A DNA stretch of 56,165 nt from Phenylobacterium sp. (GTDB lineage Bacteria; Pseudomonadota; Alphaproteobacteria; Caulobacterales; Caulobacteraceae), in assembly GCF_004299445.1 (NCBI RefSeq), contig NZ_SCTC01000001.1:1-56165 (forward strand), given 5' to 3'. The notes beneath the pieces were generated by a model, which had not been told where the DNA came from, did no database searches, and saw only the letters and a program-made list of their open reading frames with translations. The position numbers were made by a program, and so were the translations under genes. Shown piece by piece: positions 28,101 to 37,453 of this stretch; the stretch's first letter is position 1, and each line of letters begins with the position of its first letter.

Positions 28101-28243
28101 GCAAGGCGGAATCGCTGACCCGATCTCAGGTGATCCTCCAGCAGAGCGTGGAGTTCTCGCACCCTTACTTCTGGGCGCCTTTCACCATCGTCGGCGACGG
28201 CTCCAAGCCGCTGCCCGCCGCGTCGGCGCGGGAGGCGGATTGA
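25097..28243 (+). CDS. Exported TPR-CHAT domain protein (caspase-like protease)
   Basis: 1048 residues. An N-terminal signal peptide (MIGKTLLLLGGAVLLTGAAS) is followed by a Cys-containing segment, a set of TPR-like helical repeats (about 190-510), a coiled-coil stretch (about 565-625, RELRAAEAQAANLQAAN) and a C-terminal CHAT domain (about 690-1040). The caspase-type dyad is intact: H892 in LYFATHGL and C940 in VLSACDTGG. CHAT proteases are clan CD cysteine peptidases. The start overlaps the TpsA stop as ATGA, so the two are translationally coupled. Processing, anchoring or regulation of TpsA in the periplasm is inferred. A signal peptide on a CHAT protease is the notable feature. Confidence 0.9.
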   Translation: MIGKTLLLLGGAVLLTGAASAAGAQTRADLIPLGQSAASGAVCQAVRDYDDPAVQAAGRRAWNIRCRGWEGSLGRIYVLPKAADAGVWETSLASRASCDATKSEQVAGLGGVSRRACRSNAGKAPYLAYSSNRGGGLYAAEGPAQIADVLETGLKVVSGAMKPPSASAVQTSAASAEIAADFGGSTGGLARAQAAAAADPARLRARAYVQNNEWRFEAAETDFQALVADAEARRAPPAEMAEALLNLALNVSNNGRFAEADRLFRDADAQVAAAADPLLSAQARTYRALHLRNAGRFAEAAEAGQAALRANQQVRTARGLGAGGPTPVADASGDIAIGPELSQALNRRPAGRDVMGGSQVSLADRLAVQDAQALEVVGSSLAAQGDAAGAREALARAGRLLTAAEASGALNVWLRARIEADLAEIDMDAGQPLQAIAKYNNAIRIIRLRHAATAAEGGLLLDLGRAQVAAGQEEAALVTYARAFELFQEQRGALGASADDAAPYFDLLLKRIKSDPGKADDYKSRFFNAASSVVSNATAQTVSKLAARVASGDSAVTGLVRALDDTRRELRAAEAQAANLQAANAYVGQERADLEARLKTLQEQSDGLESQLLSANPRYSQLVSSQASLADLQKVLAKDEAYVKVLLLDSRGYGLLVTPSKVEPYAIGLNRGTAGAEVRRLRAPFEAEDSLPAFDVARSHQLFKQLFGPVATDVTAAKHLIYEPDGPLISLPVATLVTEDPTALLAGVPAGGDPDYRKVAWLGAKTDSALVLSAASFMQSRAFAPSRAKQSFLGFADPATPAKSDTRAYAGMVKRAVSLRSERDLSNVCENTRLALLQMPPLPDTADEVRAVGASIGGARPEDIIVGAQFTDEKVKDRKDLSDYKVLYFATHGLLPQPSACLPEPALMTSVGIGDSDGLLDTSEILDLKLDADLVVLSACDTGGAGGDTAASGLQGGGEALGGLTRAVIYAGGRSLIVSHWSVDSVATVRLMTGMFSAAAPSKAESLTRSQVILQQSVEFSHPYFWAPFTIVGDGSKPLPAASAREAD

Positions 28244-28279
28244 TCCGGTAGCGGCGCCCGTGCGACGCCGCCTTCCGTG

Positions 28280-29935
28280 ATGTCCAACGCCGTCATCCAG
28301 CTCGATGTCGAGGCCTACGACGCCTCGATCCCCCGCCCGATGGGTCGCAACTCGGCGGGCGAAGGGTTCCTGCGCGGCTTTCTGAAGCATGCCGACGTCG
28401 ACGTCTTCCACTTCTGGAACGTCCGCGCCCTGCCCCAGGAAGAGCTGGAGGCCTTGCTGGAGCGTCTAGGCCCCGTGAACCGCCCCATCCGGTGGCTGGG
28501 CCGCGGCGATCGCCCTGACGTGGCGGCCGCGGGCGCGCTCTACATCCCGACGCCGGAGATGAAGGGCGAGGCGTGGGCCCGTCGAGCCCTGGGCTCTCAC
28601 AATCACTCGCTGACCGGCGTCACCCATACGATCGCAGAGACCTACATTCTGGACGAGCTGGCGGCCCTCCTCCTGGCGCCGCTCGAGCCGTGGGACGCCT
28701 TGATCTGCACATCCGATCCGGGGCGCCGCGCGGTCGAGAGCCTGCTGGAGGGCGTGGCCGGCTATCTCCAGGACCGCTTCGGCGCCACCCGCATCCCGCC
28801 AGCCCAGCTGGTGACCATTCCGCTGGGCGTCCACGTCGAGGACTTCGGACGCGACGAGGCCCTGCGCCGCAAGTGGCGCGAGCGGCTAGACATCCCCGAG
28901 GACGCGCCCGTGGCTCTGCACATGGGCCGCTTCAGCGTCACGACGAAGCTGCACCCCGGTCCGTCAGGTCTGGCGCTGCAACAGGCCGCCGAACGGCTGG
29001 GACGCCCTGTCTACTGGCTCATGTTCGGCGGCGCCCGCAAGGCTGAGGAGGAGCAGGCGTTCCTGGCCGCCGCCGCCACGTTCGCCCCCGACGTCCGCAT
29101 CCGCCAGGGGCCCGACGCCACCGCCGGGACGCGCAACGAGCTGGTCTCGGCTGCGGACGTGTTCCTCTCACTATCGGACAACGTGCAGGAGACCTTCGGG
29201 CTGACCCCTGTCGAAGCAATGGCTGCCGGCCTGCCGTGTGTCGTCAGCGACTGGGATGGCTATCGCGATACGGTCCGCCACGGGATCGACGGGTTCAGGA
29301 TTCTGACCACCCAGCCTCGGGCGGGGCTGGGGTCGGATCTCGCCTACGCCTACGCCATGCGCCTGATGAGCTATGAGGACTACGCGGGCTCGGCCTCGCT
29401 CATGACCGCCGTCGACGTCGATCAGACGGCCGAGGCGCTGACGTTGCTGTTTTCCGACCCGGACCTCCGCGCCCGGATGGGGGCCGCCGGCCAGGCACGG
29501 GCGCGCGAGGTGTTCGACTGGGGCGCGGTCATCCCACAGTACCAGGCGCTGTGGGCCGAGCTTGCGCGCCGCCGCGCGGCCGCAGGACGACAGCCCGGGC
29601 TGGAGAACCCCTATCGGCCAGATCCTTTCCGGATGTTCGCAGGCTATCCAACGGCGGTGCTGGAGCCCGACGATCTCGTCGCGGCGGCGCGACCGTTCGT
29701 CGAGGGCGAGGCGCCGTTCCTTCTGGATCTGCCGGGAGTCCGCAACGCGGCCGCGCGTCTGCCCACGACCGTCGAGGCCGAAGCGCTGATTGCAGCCGTG
29801 ACGGTCCGACCGCAATCGGTTGGCGACCTTCTTGCGGCGTTCCCATCAGACCGGAGACCCTTCCTCGAACGAGGAATCCTTTGGCTGGCGAAATTCGGGT
29901 TTGTGCGTCTGAGCGGCAAATCGCCGCGTAACTGA
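28280..29935 (+). CDS. GT4-family glycosyltransferase with C-terminal extension
   Basis: About 551 residues, cytoplasmic. The GT-B fold Rossmann halves are visible, and the donor-site EX7E motif is ETFGLTPVE followed by AMAAGLPCVVSDWDGYRDTV, typical of family GT4. The C-terminal 110 residues are an unassigned extension. The ATG at 28280 is chosen over the adjacent GTG 28277; no clear Shine-Dalgarno is present. It lies 36 nt after the CHAT gene and in the same operon, so it may glycosylate TpsA or build a surface glycan that TpsA binds. The donor and acceptor are unknown. Confidence 0.87.
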   Translation: MSNAVIQLDVEAYDASIPRPMGRNSAGEGFLRGFLKHADVDVFHFWNVRALPQEELEALLERLGPVNRPIRWLGRGDRPDVAAAGALYIPTPEMKGEAWARRALGSHNHSLTGVTHTIAETYILDELAALLLAPLEPWDALICTSDPGRRAVESLLEGVAGYLQDRFGATRIPPAQLVTIPLGVHVEDFGRDEALRRKWRERLDIPEDAPVALHMGRFSVTTKLHPGPSGLALQQAAERLGRPVYWLMFGGARKAEEEQAFLAAAATFAPDVRIRQGPDATAGTRNELVSAADVFLSLSDNVQETFGLTPVEAMAAGLPCVVSDWDGYRDTVRHGIDGFRILTTQPRAGLGSDLAYAYAMRLMSYEDYAGSASLMTAVDVDQTAEALTLLFSDPDLRARMGAAGQARAREVFDWGAVIPQYQALWAELARRRAAAGRQPGLENPYRPDPFRMFAGYPTAVLEPDDLVAAARPFVEGEAPFLLDLPGVRNAAARLPTTVEAEALIAAVTVRPQSVGDLLAAFPSDRRPFLERGILWLAKFGFVRLSGKSPRN

Positions 29936-30036
29936 GGCGAACCGGAGAGTTGTTCAGGTACCGTTCAAGCGCTGAGTGTGCTAGCTACGGAGCCGGGGCG
30001 TCCACGATCCGAAATATGGTACGGGGAATGAGATCT

Positions 30037-30489
30037 ATGATCCGTAAGCTTCTGACTGGACTGGCTGTTTCACTGGTCTGCGGCGGCGGCGCGATGGCCA
30101 GCGACTACATCGTCGTTGGCTCCACCGACCCTGCGATCAAGCGCGGCCAGGCGTTCGACGCCGGCGCCCGCGTACAATTGGGCGTGGGCAAGACGATCAC
30201 CCTGATGCGCGCGTCTGGCGAGGTCACCACGCTGAAGGGCGCCGCCAGTGGCGTCGTGGTGCCGGCCAATCGTCTCGCCGCCGCCGACACTGCGCGGTTC
30301 GAAACACTGCGCGCTCTGGTCGAGCCCCCGCCTCAGGGCCGCACGTTCGGGGCCCGCCGCGGCGGCATCTGCCCGGCCGTCGAAACCCTCACGACGCTGG
30401 ACGACATTCTTCGCACCGCGGAAGCCAGCGGCTGCAAGACCGTCGCCCGCCAGGCCCTGGAAAACTATCTGGCCAAGACCGGCCAGTAG
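30037..30489 (+). CDS. Small exported protein of the TPS-CHAT operon
   Basis: About 150 residues from ATG 30037 (MIRKLLTGLAVSLVCGGG, signal peptide). A GGGGA element lies 9 nt upstream; in-frame ATGs at 30028 and 30016 are alternatives. The mature part begins SDYIVVGSTDPAIKRGQAFD and then has a short strand-rich region (GVGKTITLMRASGEVTTLKG) that loosely recalls FecR-type periplasmic domains, with a C-terminal pair of cysteines. It is the last gene before a strong terminator. I do not recognise the family. A periplasmic accessory to the secretion/CHAT module is inferred from context only. Confidence 0.7.
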   Translation: MIRKLLTGLAVSLVCGGGAMASDYIVVGSTDPAIKRGQAFDAGARVQLGVGKTITLMRASGEVTTLKGAASGVVVPANRLAAADTARFETLRALVEPPPQGRTFGARRGGICPAVETLTTLDDILRTAEASGCKTVARQALENYLAKTGQ

Positions 30490-30512
30490 TCCCGGGTTCA
30501 TCACGCTTGGAG

Positions 30513-30540
30513 ACGCCGCCCGCATCACGGGCGGCGTTTT
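30513..30540 (+). terminator. Rho-independent terminator of the TPS-CHAT operon
   Basis: Perfect 10-bp stem (ACGCCGCCCG / CGGGCGGCGT, 30513-30522 and 30528-30537) with a 5-nt loop, followed by TTTT. It lies 24 nt beyond the stop codon of the small exported protein. Confidence 0.85.
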
Positions 30541-30568
30541 CGATTCCAGGGTCTGTGAAGACGGAGAT

Positions 30569-30643
30569 TGGTAGGCCGGGTGAGGTTCGAACTCACGACC
30601 ATTCGATTAAAAGTCGAATGCTCTACCACTGAGCTACCGGCCC
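30569..30643 (-). tRNA. tRNA-Lys(TTT)
   Basis: On the minus strand the 75-nt gene folds as a full cloverleaf: acceptor GGGCCGG pairs with CCGGCCT, the D-arm reads GCTCAGTGGTAGAGC, the anticodon loop CTTTTAA carries TTT, and the T-arm contains GTTCGAACC. The 3' CCA is encoded. It is isolated from other RNA genes. Confidence 0.96.
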
Positions 30644-30762
30644 TCTTCGCGAGCGTTGCTCGGGCGAAGCGGCGCGGAACCTAGAGGGCGCCGGGCGAAA
30701 GGCCAAGCGCGTTCTTACCGCTGCGGCCTTAACAGCCGCGCGGGCGGGCGTATGGTGTCGGC

Positions 30763-31477
30763 ATGCGTAGTTCCGCCCTTCACCTGATCGTCGCCGCGGC
30801 GCTGCTGGCCGCGCCGGCCGCCGCCCAGACCAACAGGACCCCGGCAAAGACGCCGCCAGCCAAGAGTCAGCCCGCAAAGACCCCGGCCTCCAAAGCGTCG
30901 TCCATGCCGCCGCCTGACCCGCCACCGGCGTCGGCCGATCGGCTGAAGACCTCGGATCAGATGAAGCGAAGCAGCGTGGAAGGCGCCGCAACGACCCCTC
31001 TGCGGGACCTGGGCGTCATGAAGGTGGAGATCCCGCAGGTGCTGCTGGATGCGCTGGAAGACCCTTACGCGCGGCCCCCAAGGACGGCGAAGTGCCCACA
31101 ACTCATCGCCCTGATCCGTCCGCTCAACGACGTCCTGGGGCCCGATATCGACACCATCCCCTCGGAGGACGAGGGCCTGACCGCCAAGGGCAAGTCCACC
31201 GCGTTGGGCGTCGCCGGCGACCTTGCCGGAGGGGCGATCCCGTTCCGGGGCGTCGTGAGGAAGCTGTCGGGCGCCGAGAGCCATGACCGGCAGGTTTCGG
31301 CCGCCATCATCGCCGGCCACACGCGCCGGGCCTATCTCAAGGGCCTGGGCGAGGCTCGCGGGTGCGGTCCCCCCGCAACGCCCAGCCACGAGCGGACGGC
31401 GTTCAAGCAGGCCGCGGCGACGCAACAGACCGCCAGCGCGCCCCCGCCGCCAGCCCAGCCGGCGGCCAAGCGCGGGC

Positions 31478-31503
<26 letters not shown>
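30763..31503 (+). CDS. Exported Pro/Ala-rich protein of unknown function
   Basis: 246 residues. The signal peptide [22 protein letters not shown] is followed by a Lys/Pro/Ala low-complexity linker (about 23-60), a predicted folded core (about 75-210; it includes [19 protein letters not shown] and [20 protein letters not shown]) and a second Pro/Ala/Lys-rich tail. The core holds two cysteines. I do not recognise the family. It overlaps the tgt 3' end tail-to-tail by 26 bp. The low-complexity ends suggest peptidoglycan-spanning linkers, but that is conjecture. Confidence 0.7.
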
Positions 31504-32607
<1,104 letters not shown>

Positions 32608-32611
<4 letters not shown>

Positions 32612-33687
32612 CGATCGGCCCTCCAGAGCAGGCTGGAGTCGCCGTAGGAATAGAACCGATAGCCGCCGGCGATGGCGTGGGCATACGCCGCGTGCATGGT
32701 CTCGAACCCCGCGAAGGCCGAGACCAGCATGAACAGGGTGGATTTCGGGAGATGGAAGTTGGTCATCAGCCCGTCCGCCGCCCGGAATCGGTAGCCCGGC
32801 GTGATGAAGATCGACGTCTCCGCCATGAAGGGGCGCACGGTCCCGTCCGCATCGGCGGCGCTCTCCAGCAACCGCAGGGACGTCGTTCCGACGCAGACGA
32901 TCCGGCCGCCGGCGGCGCGGGCCGTGTTCAGGCGCTCGGCGGTGGCTGGATCGATCTCGCCCCACTCCGCGTGCATGCGGTGCTCGGCGATGTCGTCCAC
33001 CTTAACCGGCAGGAAGGTGCCGGCGCCCACGTGCAGGGTCACCCACTCCTGTCGCACGCCCATGGCCTTCAGCCGCGCCAGCAGCTCGGGCGTGAAGTGC
33101 AGCCCCGCGGTGGGGGCCGCGACCGAGCCGTCCTCGGCGGCGTAGACCGTCTGGTAGTCGGAGAGGTCCTGGGCGTCCTCCGGCCGCTTGGCCGCGATGT
33201 ACGGCGGCAGCGGCATCACGCCCCGCTCGGCGATGGCGGCCATCAGGTCCGGGTCCGAAAGGTCGAAGGCCAGGGTGATCTCGCCCCCCTCCCCCTTCTC
33301 CCGCACGGTCGCCTCGAGGGCGCCCAGCAGGCAGGCGCGGTCTTGCGGCTCGCCGAAGACGACGCGGTCGCCCACCGCCAGCTTCTTCCCCGGCCGCATG
33401 AAGGCGGTCCAGACGTGACCCGCGGTGTGGCGGTGAAGGGTCGCCTCGACGGACACCCGACTCTCGCCACGCAGCCGCACGCCCTTCAGGCGCGCCGGGA
33501 TCACGCGGGTGTCGTTCATCACCAGAACGTCGCCGGCGCGCAGCAGGTCGGGCAGATCGCGCACGTGCAGATCGTCAAACGGCTGGCCCGGCGCGACCAG
33601 CAGCAGGCGCGCCGAATCCCGTGGGCTGACGGGCCGGAGCGCGATGCGGTCCTCGGGGAGGTGGAAATCGAAGTCGGCAAGCTGCAT
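32608..33687 (-). CDS. queA: S-adenosylmethionine:tRNA ribosyltransferase-isomerase
   Basis: 359 residues. Transfers the ribosyl moiety of S-adenosylmethionine to preQ1-modified tRNA to form epoxyqueuosine. Recognised by the start [19 protein letters not shown], the [14 protein letters not shown] motif, and [14 protein letters not shown] with [10 protein letters not shown], all family hallmarks. The ATG at 33687 is chosen because it fits that start; an in-frame ATG at 33708 adds seven residues. It overlaps tgt by 4 nt, and together they are the classical queuosine-biosynthesis pair. Confidence 0.95.
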
Positions 33688-33740
33688 GAAGGGCGAGGTG
33701 AAACACACGCGAGGCGTCTCGCGTCAAGGTCGGGGCGGGG

Positions 33741-34679
33741 ATGACGCGGGTCGCAGGCTGGGTGAATGTCGCCCTGACCCTCCTGGTGCTGACGGTTGCG
33801 GTGGCGGCAGGCCTAAGCCTCCTGGGAGGCCGGTTCCACCACCTGGACCTGCTTTCGCACTTTGCGCCGCTCTACGCGATCACAGCTGCGCTTGGCCTCG
33901 TCTGGTCGATCGTGGCGGGCCGTGGTCCGATCGTCGCCGCCTCGCTACTGGGTCTTCTGGCCAGTGGAATTCTGATCGCGCCCGAGTTCAGGCGGGACGC
34001 CGGACCGGCGGCCTCCGTTACGGCGCCGGGCCAGATCAAGGTGATCCAGTTCAACGCCGGCCGCGACAACAGCGACATCCAGGGCGTGGCCGACTGGCTC
34101 ATCGCCCAGGACGCCGACGTGATCACCCTGACCGAAGGCCGCCGACAGCTACGCAGGCTGATACAGAAGCGAACCGGCTGGCGCACCGCGGGCGGCCACG
34201 GCCAGCTGGTGATCTACACCCGGGACCAGTACGTCGGCATGGTCAGGCCCCGCCCCCCGAAGCCCGACGTCGCCACCTTCGTCAACGCCACCTATGACCG
34301 GCCGGGCGGGCCGGTCGAGGTCATCACGGCGCATCTGACGTGGCCTACGCGACCCGACATCACGCGTCAGATGCGCGCTATGGCGTTCGTTGCGGCGGCC
34401 AGGCCCCGAGACCGGATGATCCTGACCGGTGATCTCAATGCTTCGCCGTGGTCGGCGCAATTGCGCAGGCTTGACGCCAGCCTGGGACTTACCCGCCGAG
34501 ATCGAGCTGTGGCGACATGGCCGGCGCAGGTGATGGGCCGGCCCTGGCCCCTGCCCTTCCTGGCGATCGATCACGTCTACGCCGGCCCCGGCTGGGCGAC
34601 AGTCAAGGTCGAGCGTGGTCCGCATCTGGGCTCGGACCACTATCCCTTGATCGTCACCCTGGCGCCCGTCGGCCGCTAG
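33741..34679 (+). CDS. Endonuclease/exonuclease/phosphatase (EEP) family membrane protein
   Basis: 312 residues. Three N-terminal membrane helices (about 5-85) are followed by an EEP catalytic domain. The metal-site Glu lies in DVITLTEGRRQL, the GDLNASPWS motif gives the conserved Asp-Asn, and IDHVYAG plus GSDHYPL give the C-terminal Asp-His pair. Members hydrolyse phosphodiesters of DNA, inositides or lipids; no substrate can be assigned. It converges with the cyclophilin gene and overlaps its 3' end by 4 bp. It sits between queA and the PPIases on the opposite strand, so it breaks that block. Confidence 0.85.
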   Translation: MTRVAGWVNVALTLLVLTVAVAAGLSLLGGRFHHLDLLSHFAPLYAITAALGLVWSIVAGRGPIVAASLLGLLASGILIAPEFRRDAGPAASVTAPGQIKVIQFNAGRDNSDIQGVADWLIAQDADVITLTEGRRQLRRLIQKRTGWRTAGGHGQLVIYTRDQYVGMVRPRPPKPDVATFVNATYDRPGGPVEVITAHLTWPTRPDITRQMRAMAFVAAARPRDRMILTGDLNASPWSAQLRRLDASLGLTRRDRAVATWPAQVMGRPWPLPFLAIDHVYAGPGWATVKVERGPHLGSDHYPLIVTLAPVGR

Positions 34680-35137
34680 GCGTCGGCCGCCACCTTCATC
34701 GAGACGATCTTGCCGGGCGCGCGGGGCGGCTCGCCCTTGGGCAGCGCGTCCACATTGTCCATGCCCTCGGTCACCTCGCCCCAGACGGTATACTGGCCGT
34801 CGAGGAAGCGGGCGTCGTCGAAGCAGATGAAGAACTGGCTGTTGGCCGAATTCGGGTTGGCCGTGCGCGCCATCGAACAAACGCCCCGCACATGCGGCTC
34901 GCGGCTGAACTCGGCCGGCAGGTTCGGCTTGTCAGAACCGCCCATGCCCGAACCGGTCGGGTCGCCGCCCTGGGCCATGAAGCCCGCGATCACCCGGTGG
35001 AACACGACGCCGTCGTAGAAGCCCTCGCGAGCCAGTTCCTTGATGCGCGCCACATGCTGGGGCGCCAGGTCGGGCCGCAGCTTGATGGTGACCGGACCGG
35101 TTTCCAGCTCCACGAGCAGGGTGTTTTCGGCGTCCAT
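34676..35137 (-). CDS. Cytoplasmic cyclophilin-type peptidyl-prolyl isomerase
   Basis: 153 residues without a signal peptide. Signature residues: YDGVVFHRVIAGFMAQGGDPTGSG, MARTANPNSANSQFFI and FGxV-type end VWGEVTEGMDNVDAL. Accelerates cis-trans isomerisation of X-Pro bonds. A GAGGTG ribosome site lies inside the end of the upstream PPIase gene and the start follows its stop by 3 nt, so the two are co-transcribed. Confidence 0.93.
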   Translation of the reverse strand: MDAENTLLVELETGPVTIKLRPDLAPQHVARIKELAREGFYDGVVFHRVIAGFMAQGGDPTGSGMGGSDKPNLPAEFSREPHVRGVCSMARTANPNSANSQFFICFDDARFLDGQYTVWGEVTEGMDNVDALPKGEPPRAPGKIVSMKVAADA

Positions 35138-35140
35138 GTT

Positions 35141-36022
35141 CTATTTCACCTCGACAGGAATGTTGACGTCACAGGCCGAGACGCTTGTCCCGACCGGAGC
35201 TGCGGCCTTGACCCGAGCGATCTCGGCCTTGAACCAGGGGCCGGCCGGGTCGATCACGCGGATCTTCGGGCGGTCCTTCTCGGGCAGGTCGGACAGGACG
35301 CGCACCGTCAGCATGCGGTCCTGCGGATCGGCCACGGGCTCGCCCACCTTGATGGCGCGCACCACGTCCAGGCCCGAGATCACGCGACCGAAGGCGGCGT
35401 ACCGGCGATCCAGCGCCGGATAGTGGTCGCGCATCAGATAGAACTGGCTGTTGGCCGTGTCGGGATCCTCGCCGCGCGCCGCGCCCGCGACGCCCTGGCA
35501 GAAGTTGACGAAGCCCGACACCTTGCCATCCCGCGTCAGGGGCGCCAGCGCCATCGACTGGGTCTGGACCGGCATGGTCTTGATGAAGCCCAGTTCCGAC
35601 ACGCTCTGATCGGCGAGCAGCGCGAACGGGGTCTCGGGCCCGCGTCGGAATTGAAACTCGCCCGGCACGTTCGGCTTGTCGGACTGGCCGGTGCCGCGGT
35701 TCTCGGGATCGCCCGTCTGGGCCATGAAGCCGTCGATGACCCGGAAGAAGGTGAGCCCGTCGTAGAATTTCGCCTGCGCCAGCTCTCGCACGCGCGCGGT
35801 GTAGAGCGGCGCCGTCTCCGGCGTCATCTCGACGATGACGCGGCCCTTGTTGGTGTCGATCACCAGGACATCGGCCGGATTGGGCGTGCGCCAGTCAGCG
35901 GCCGTCGGCGCCGGGCTCGCGGTCGCCGCAGGTTTTGCGGGCGCGGGGGGAGCCGGCTTCGGCTGGGAAAGCGCGGGACTCGCCGCGAGCGCGGCGCTGA
36001 TCAGGACGGGCACGAACCTCAT
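35141..36022 (-). CDS. Periplasmic cyclophilin-type peptidyl-prolyl isomerase
   Basis: 293 residues. A signal peptide (MRFVPVLISAALAASPALSQ) is followed by a Pro/Ala linker and the cyclophilin domain (about 50-245) with the active-site stretch FYDGLTFFRVIDGFMAQTGDP and DTANSQFYLM. The C-terminal 45 residues extend beyond the usual domain and contain one cysteine. It is a tandem relative of the next gene, kept apart by export: one copy folds proteins in the cytoplasm and this one in the periplasm. AGAGG lies upstream of the ATG. Confidence 0.92.
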   Translation of the reverse strand: MRFVPVLISAALAASPALSQPKPAPPAPAKPAATASPAPTAADWRTPNPADVLVIDTNKGRVIVEMTPETAPLYTARVRELAQAKFYDGLTFFRVIDGFMAQTGDPENRGTGQSDKPNVPGEFQFRRGPETPFALLADQSVSELGFIKTMPVQTQSMALAPLTRDGKVSGFVNFCQGVAGAARGEDPDTANSQFYLMRDHYPALDRRYAAFGRVISGLDVVRAIKVGEPVADPQDRMLTVRVLSDLPEKDRPKIRVIDPAGPWFKAEIARVKAAAPVGTSVSACDVNIPVEVK

Positions 36023-36083
36023 GGCGCCTCTCGTAGCGACCGATTTGGGCGACGGCTAGGCCCTGCCCGCCAAACGCTGCGGC

Positions 36084-36116
36084 GCGGCCGGCGGCCGGCC
36101 GTCAGGCGCCGGCCGC
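36084..36116 (-). terminator. GC-rich hairpin overlapping the metY stop codon
   Basis: Perfect 10-bp stem (GCGGCCGGCG at 36084-36093, CGCCGGCCGC at 36107-36116) with a 13-nt loop that includes the metY stop. There is no adjacent T-run, so it may be a weak terminator or an mRNA 3' stabiliser. Confidence 0.35.
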
Positions 36117-37400
36117 CGTCAGGGCCTGATCCAGGTCGGCGAGGATATCGTCGATGTGTTCAAGACCGATCGAGAGGCGGACGTAGCCAGGAGAGACACC
36201 GGTGGCCAGCTGGGCCTCGGCGTCGAGCTGCGAATGGGTGGTCGAGGCCGGGTGGATCGCGAGGCTCCGCGCATCGCCGATGTTGGCCACGTGGTAGAGC
36301 AGCTTGAGCCCATCGATGAAGCGGCGCCCCGCGTCGACGCCCCCCTTGAGCTCAAATCCGACCAGGCCGCCGAAGCCGCCCGACAGATAGCGATCCGCCC
36401 GCGCGCGGGCCTCGCCGGTCTGCTGGCTGGGATGGATCACCCGCGTGACGCCGGCGCGGCCGGCGAGCCAGGCGGCCACCTTCGTCGCGTTCTCGCAGTG
36501 GCGAGGCATGCGCAGCGGCGCGGTCTCGACGCCCTGCAGGATCTGGAACGCGTTGAACGGCGAAAGCGCGGACCCGAGGTCGCGAAGCAGCACGGTTCGG
36601 GTGCGCATGATGTAGGCGACCGGGCCCAGCGGCTTGACCGCCTCGGTCCAGACGGCGCCGTGATAGGAGGGGTCGGGCGCGTTCAACGCGGGCTGCCTGT
36701 CGCCGGCCGTCGCCCAGTCGAAATTGCCGCCATCCACGATGAGCCCAGCGATCGATGTGCCATGGCCGCCCAGGTACTTGGTGGCCGAGTAGACGACGAC
36801 TGCGGCGCCATGCTCGAACGGCTTGCACAGGAGCGGCGCGGCGGTGTTGTCCATGATCAGCGGCACGCCGTTGACCCGCCCGATGGCCGCCACCTCCGCG
36901 ATCGGGAAGACCTCGAGTTTGGGATTGGGCAGGGTCTCGGCGTAGTAGGCGCGGGTCTTGGCGTCGGTGGCGCGCGCGAAGTTCTCAGGGTCGGCGGGGT
37001 CGACAAACCGGACCTCGATGCCCTGGTCGCGCAGGGTGTTGGCGAAGAGGTTCCAGGTGCCGCCATACAGCGCCGTGGAACTCACGATGTTGTCGCCGGC
37101 CTTGGCCAGGGTCTGAACCGCAAGCGCCGAAGCCGCCTGACCGGAGCTCACGCCCAAGGCCGCCACGCCGCCCTCCAGCGCCGCGACACGCTGCTCCAGG
37201 ACGTCGGTCGTCGGGTTCATGATCCGCGTGTAGATGTTGCCAAGCTCCTGCAGCGCGAACAGCGCCGAAGCGTGGTCGGTGTCGCGGAACTGGTAGGACG
37301 TGGTCTGGTGGATCGGCACCGCCACCGACCCGGTCGACGGATCCGCGCGCCAGCCGGCGTGCAGCGCGAGCGTGTCAGGGTGCAGCTTGCGGTCGGACAT
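36102..37400 (-). CDS. metY: O-acetylhomoserine sulfhydrylase
   Basis: 432-residue PLP enzyme of the Cys/Met metabolism family. Uses O-acetylhomoserine and sulfide to make homocysteine. Seen: LHAGWRADPSTGSVAVPIHQTTSYQF at the start (family typical), the YTRIMNPTTDVLEQRVAALEGG phosphate-site region, and the PLP lysine in SATKYLGGHG at about residue 207. The length and the internal insertion after the PLP lysine fit MetY better than MetB or MetZ. The ATG at 37400 follows a GAGGTG element. A 42-codon cysteine-containing leader ORF (37446-37574) precedes it, which suggests control by sulfur amino-acid supply. Confidence 0.9.
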   Translation of the reverse strand: MSDRKLHPDTLALHAGWRADPSTGSVAVPIHQTTSYQFRDTDHASALFALQELGNIYTRIMNPTTDVLEQRVAALEGGVAALGVSSGQAASALAVQTLAKAGDNIVSSTALYGGTWNLFANTLRDQGIEVRFVDPADPENFARATDAKTRAYYAETLPNPKLEVFPIAEVAAIGRVNGVPLIMDNTAAPLLCKPFEHGAAVVVYSATKYLGGHGTSIAGLIVDGGNFDWATAGDRQPALNAPDPSYHGAVWTEAVKPLGPVAYIMRTRTVLLRDLGSALSPFNAFQILQGVETAPLRMPRHCENATKVAAWLAGRAGVTRVIHPSQQTGEARARADRYLSGGFGGLVGFELKGGVDAGRRFIDGLKLLYHVANIGDARSLAIHPASTTHSQLDAEAQLATGVSPGYVRLSIGLEHIDDILADLDQALTAAGA

Positions 37401-37438
37401 CGTTCACCTCGTGGTTCTTGCGTGGGCCGGCCCGTCGG

Positions 37439-37453
37439 GGTCCGGTCAGCGGA
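37439..37453 (-). promoter_or_regulatory. Hairpin around the stop codon of the metY leader ORF
   Basis: GTCCG and CGGAC flank a 5-nt loop that contains the TGA of the leader ORF. A ribosome paused near the last cysteine codon would cover this stem. The 316 nt between the enolase-family gene and metY otherwise hold only the leader ORF and a second hairpin (37674-37702). Confidence 0.3.

Noticed and set aside
34517..36307. A 596-codon open frame antisense to the EEP gene and both PPIases
   Set aside because: It is a shadow of GC-rich coding in the other strand, with an Arg/Ala/His-rich product, no domain, and no start site. The same applies to long antisense frames at 6727-8682, 12641-13765 and 43750-45525.
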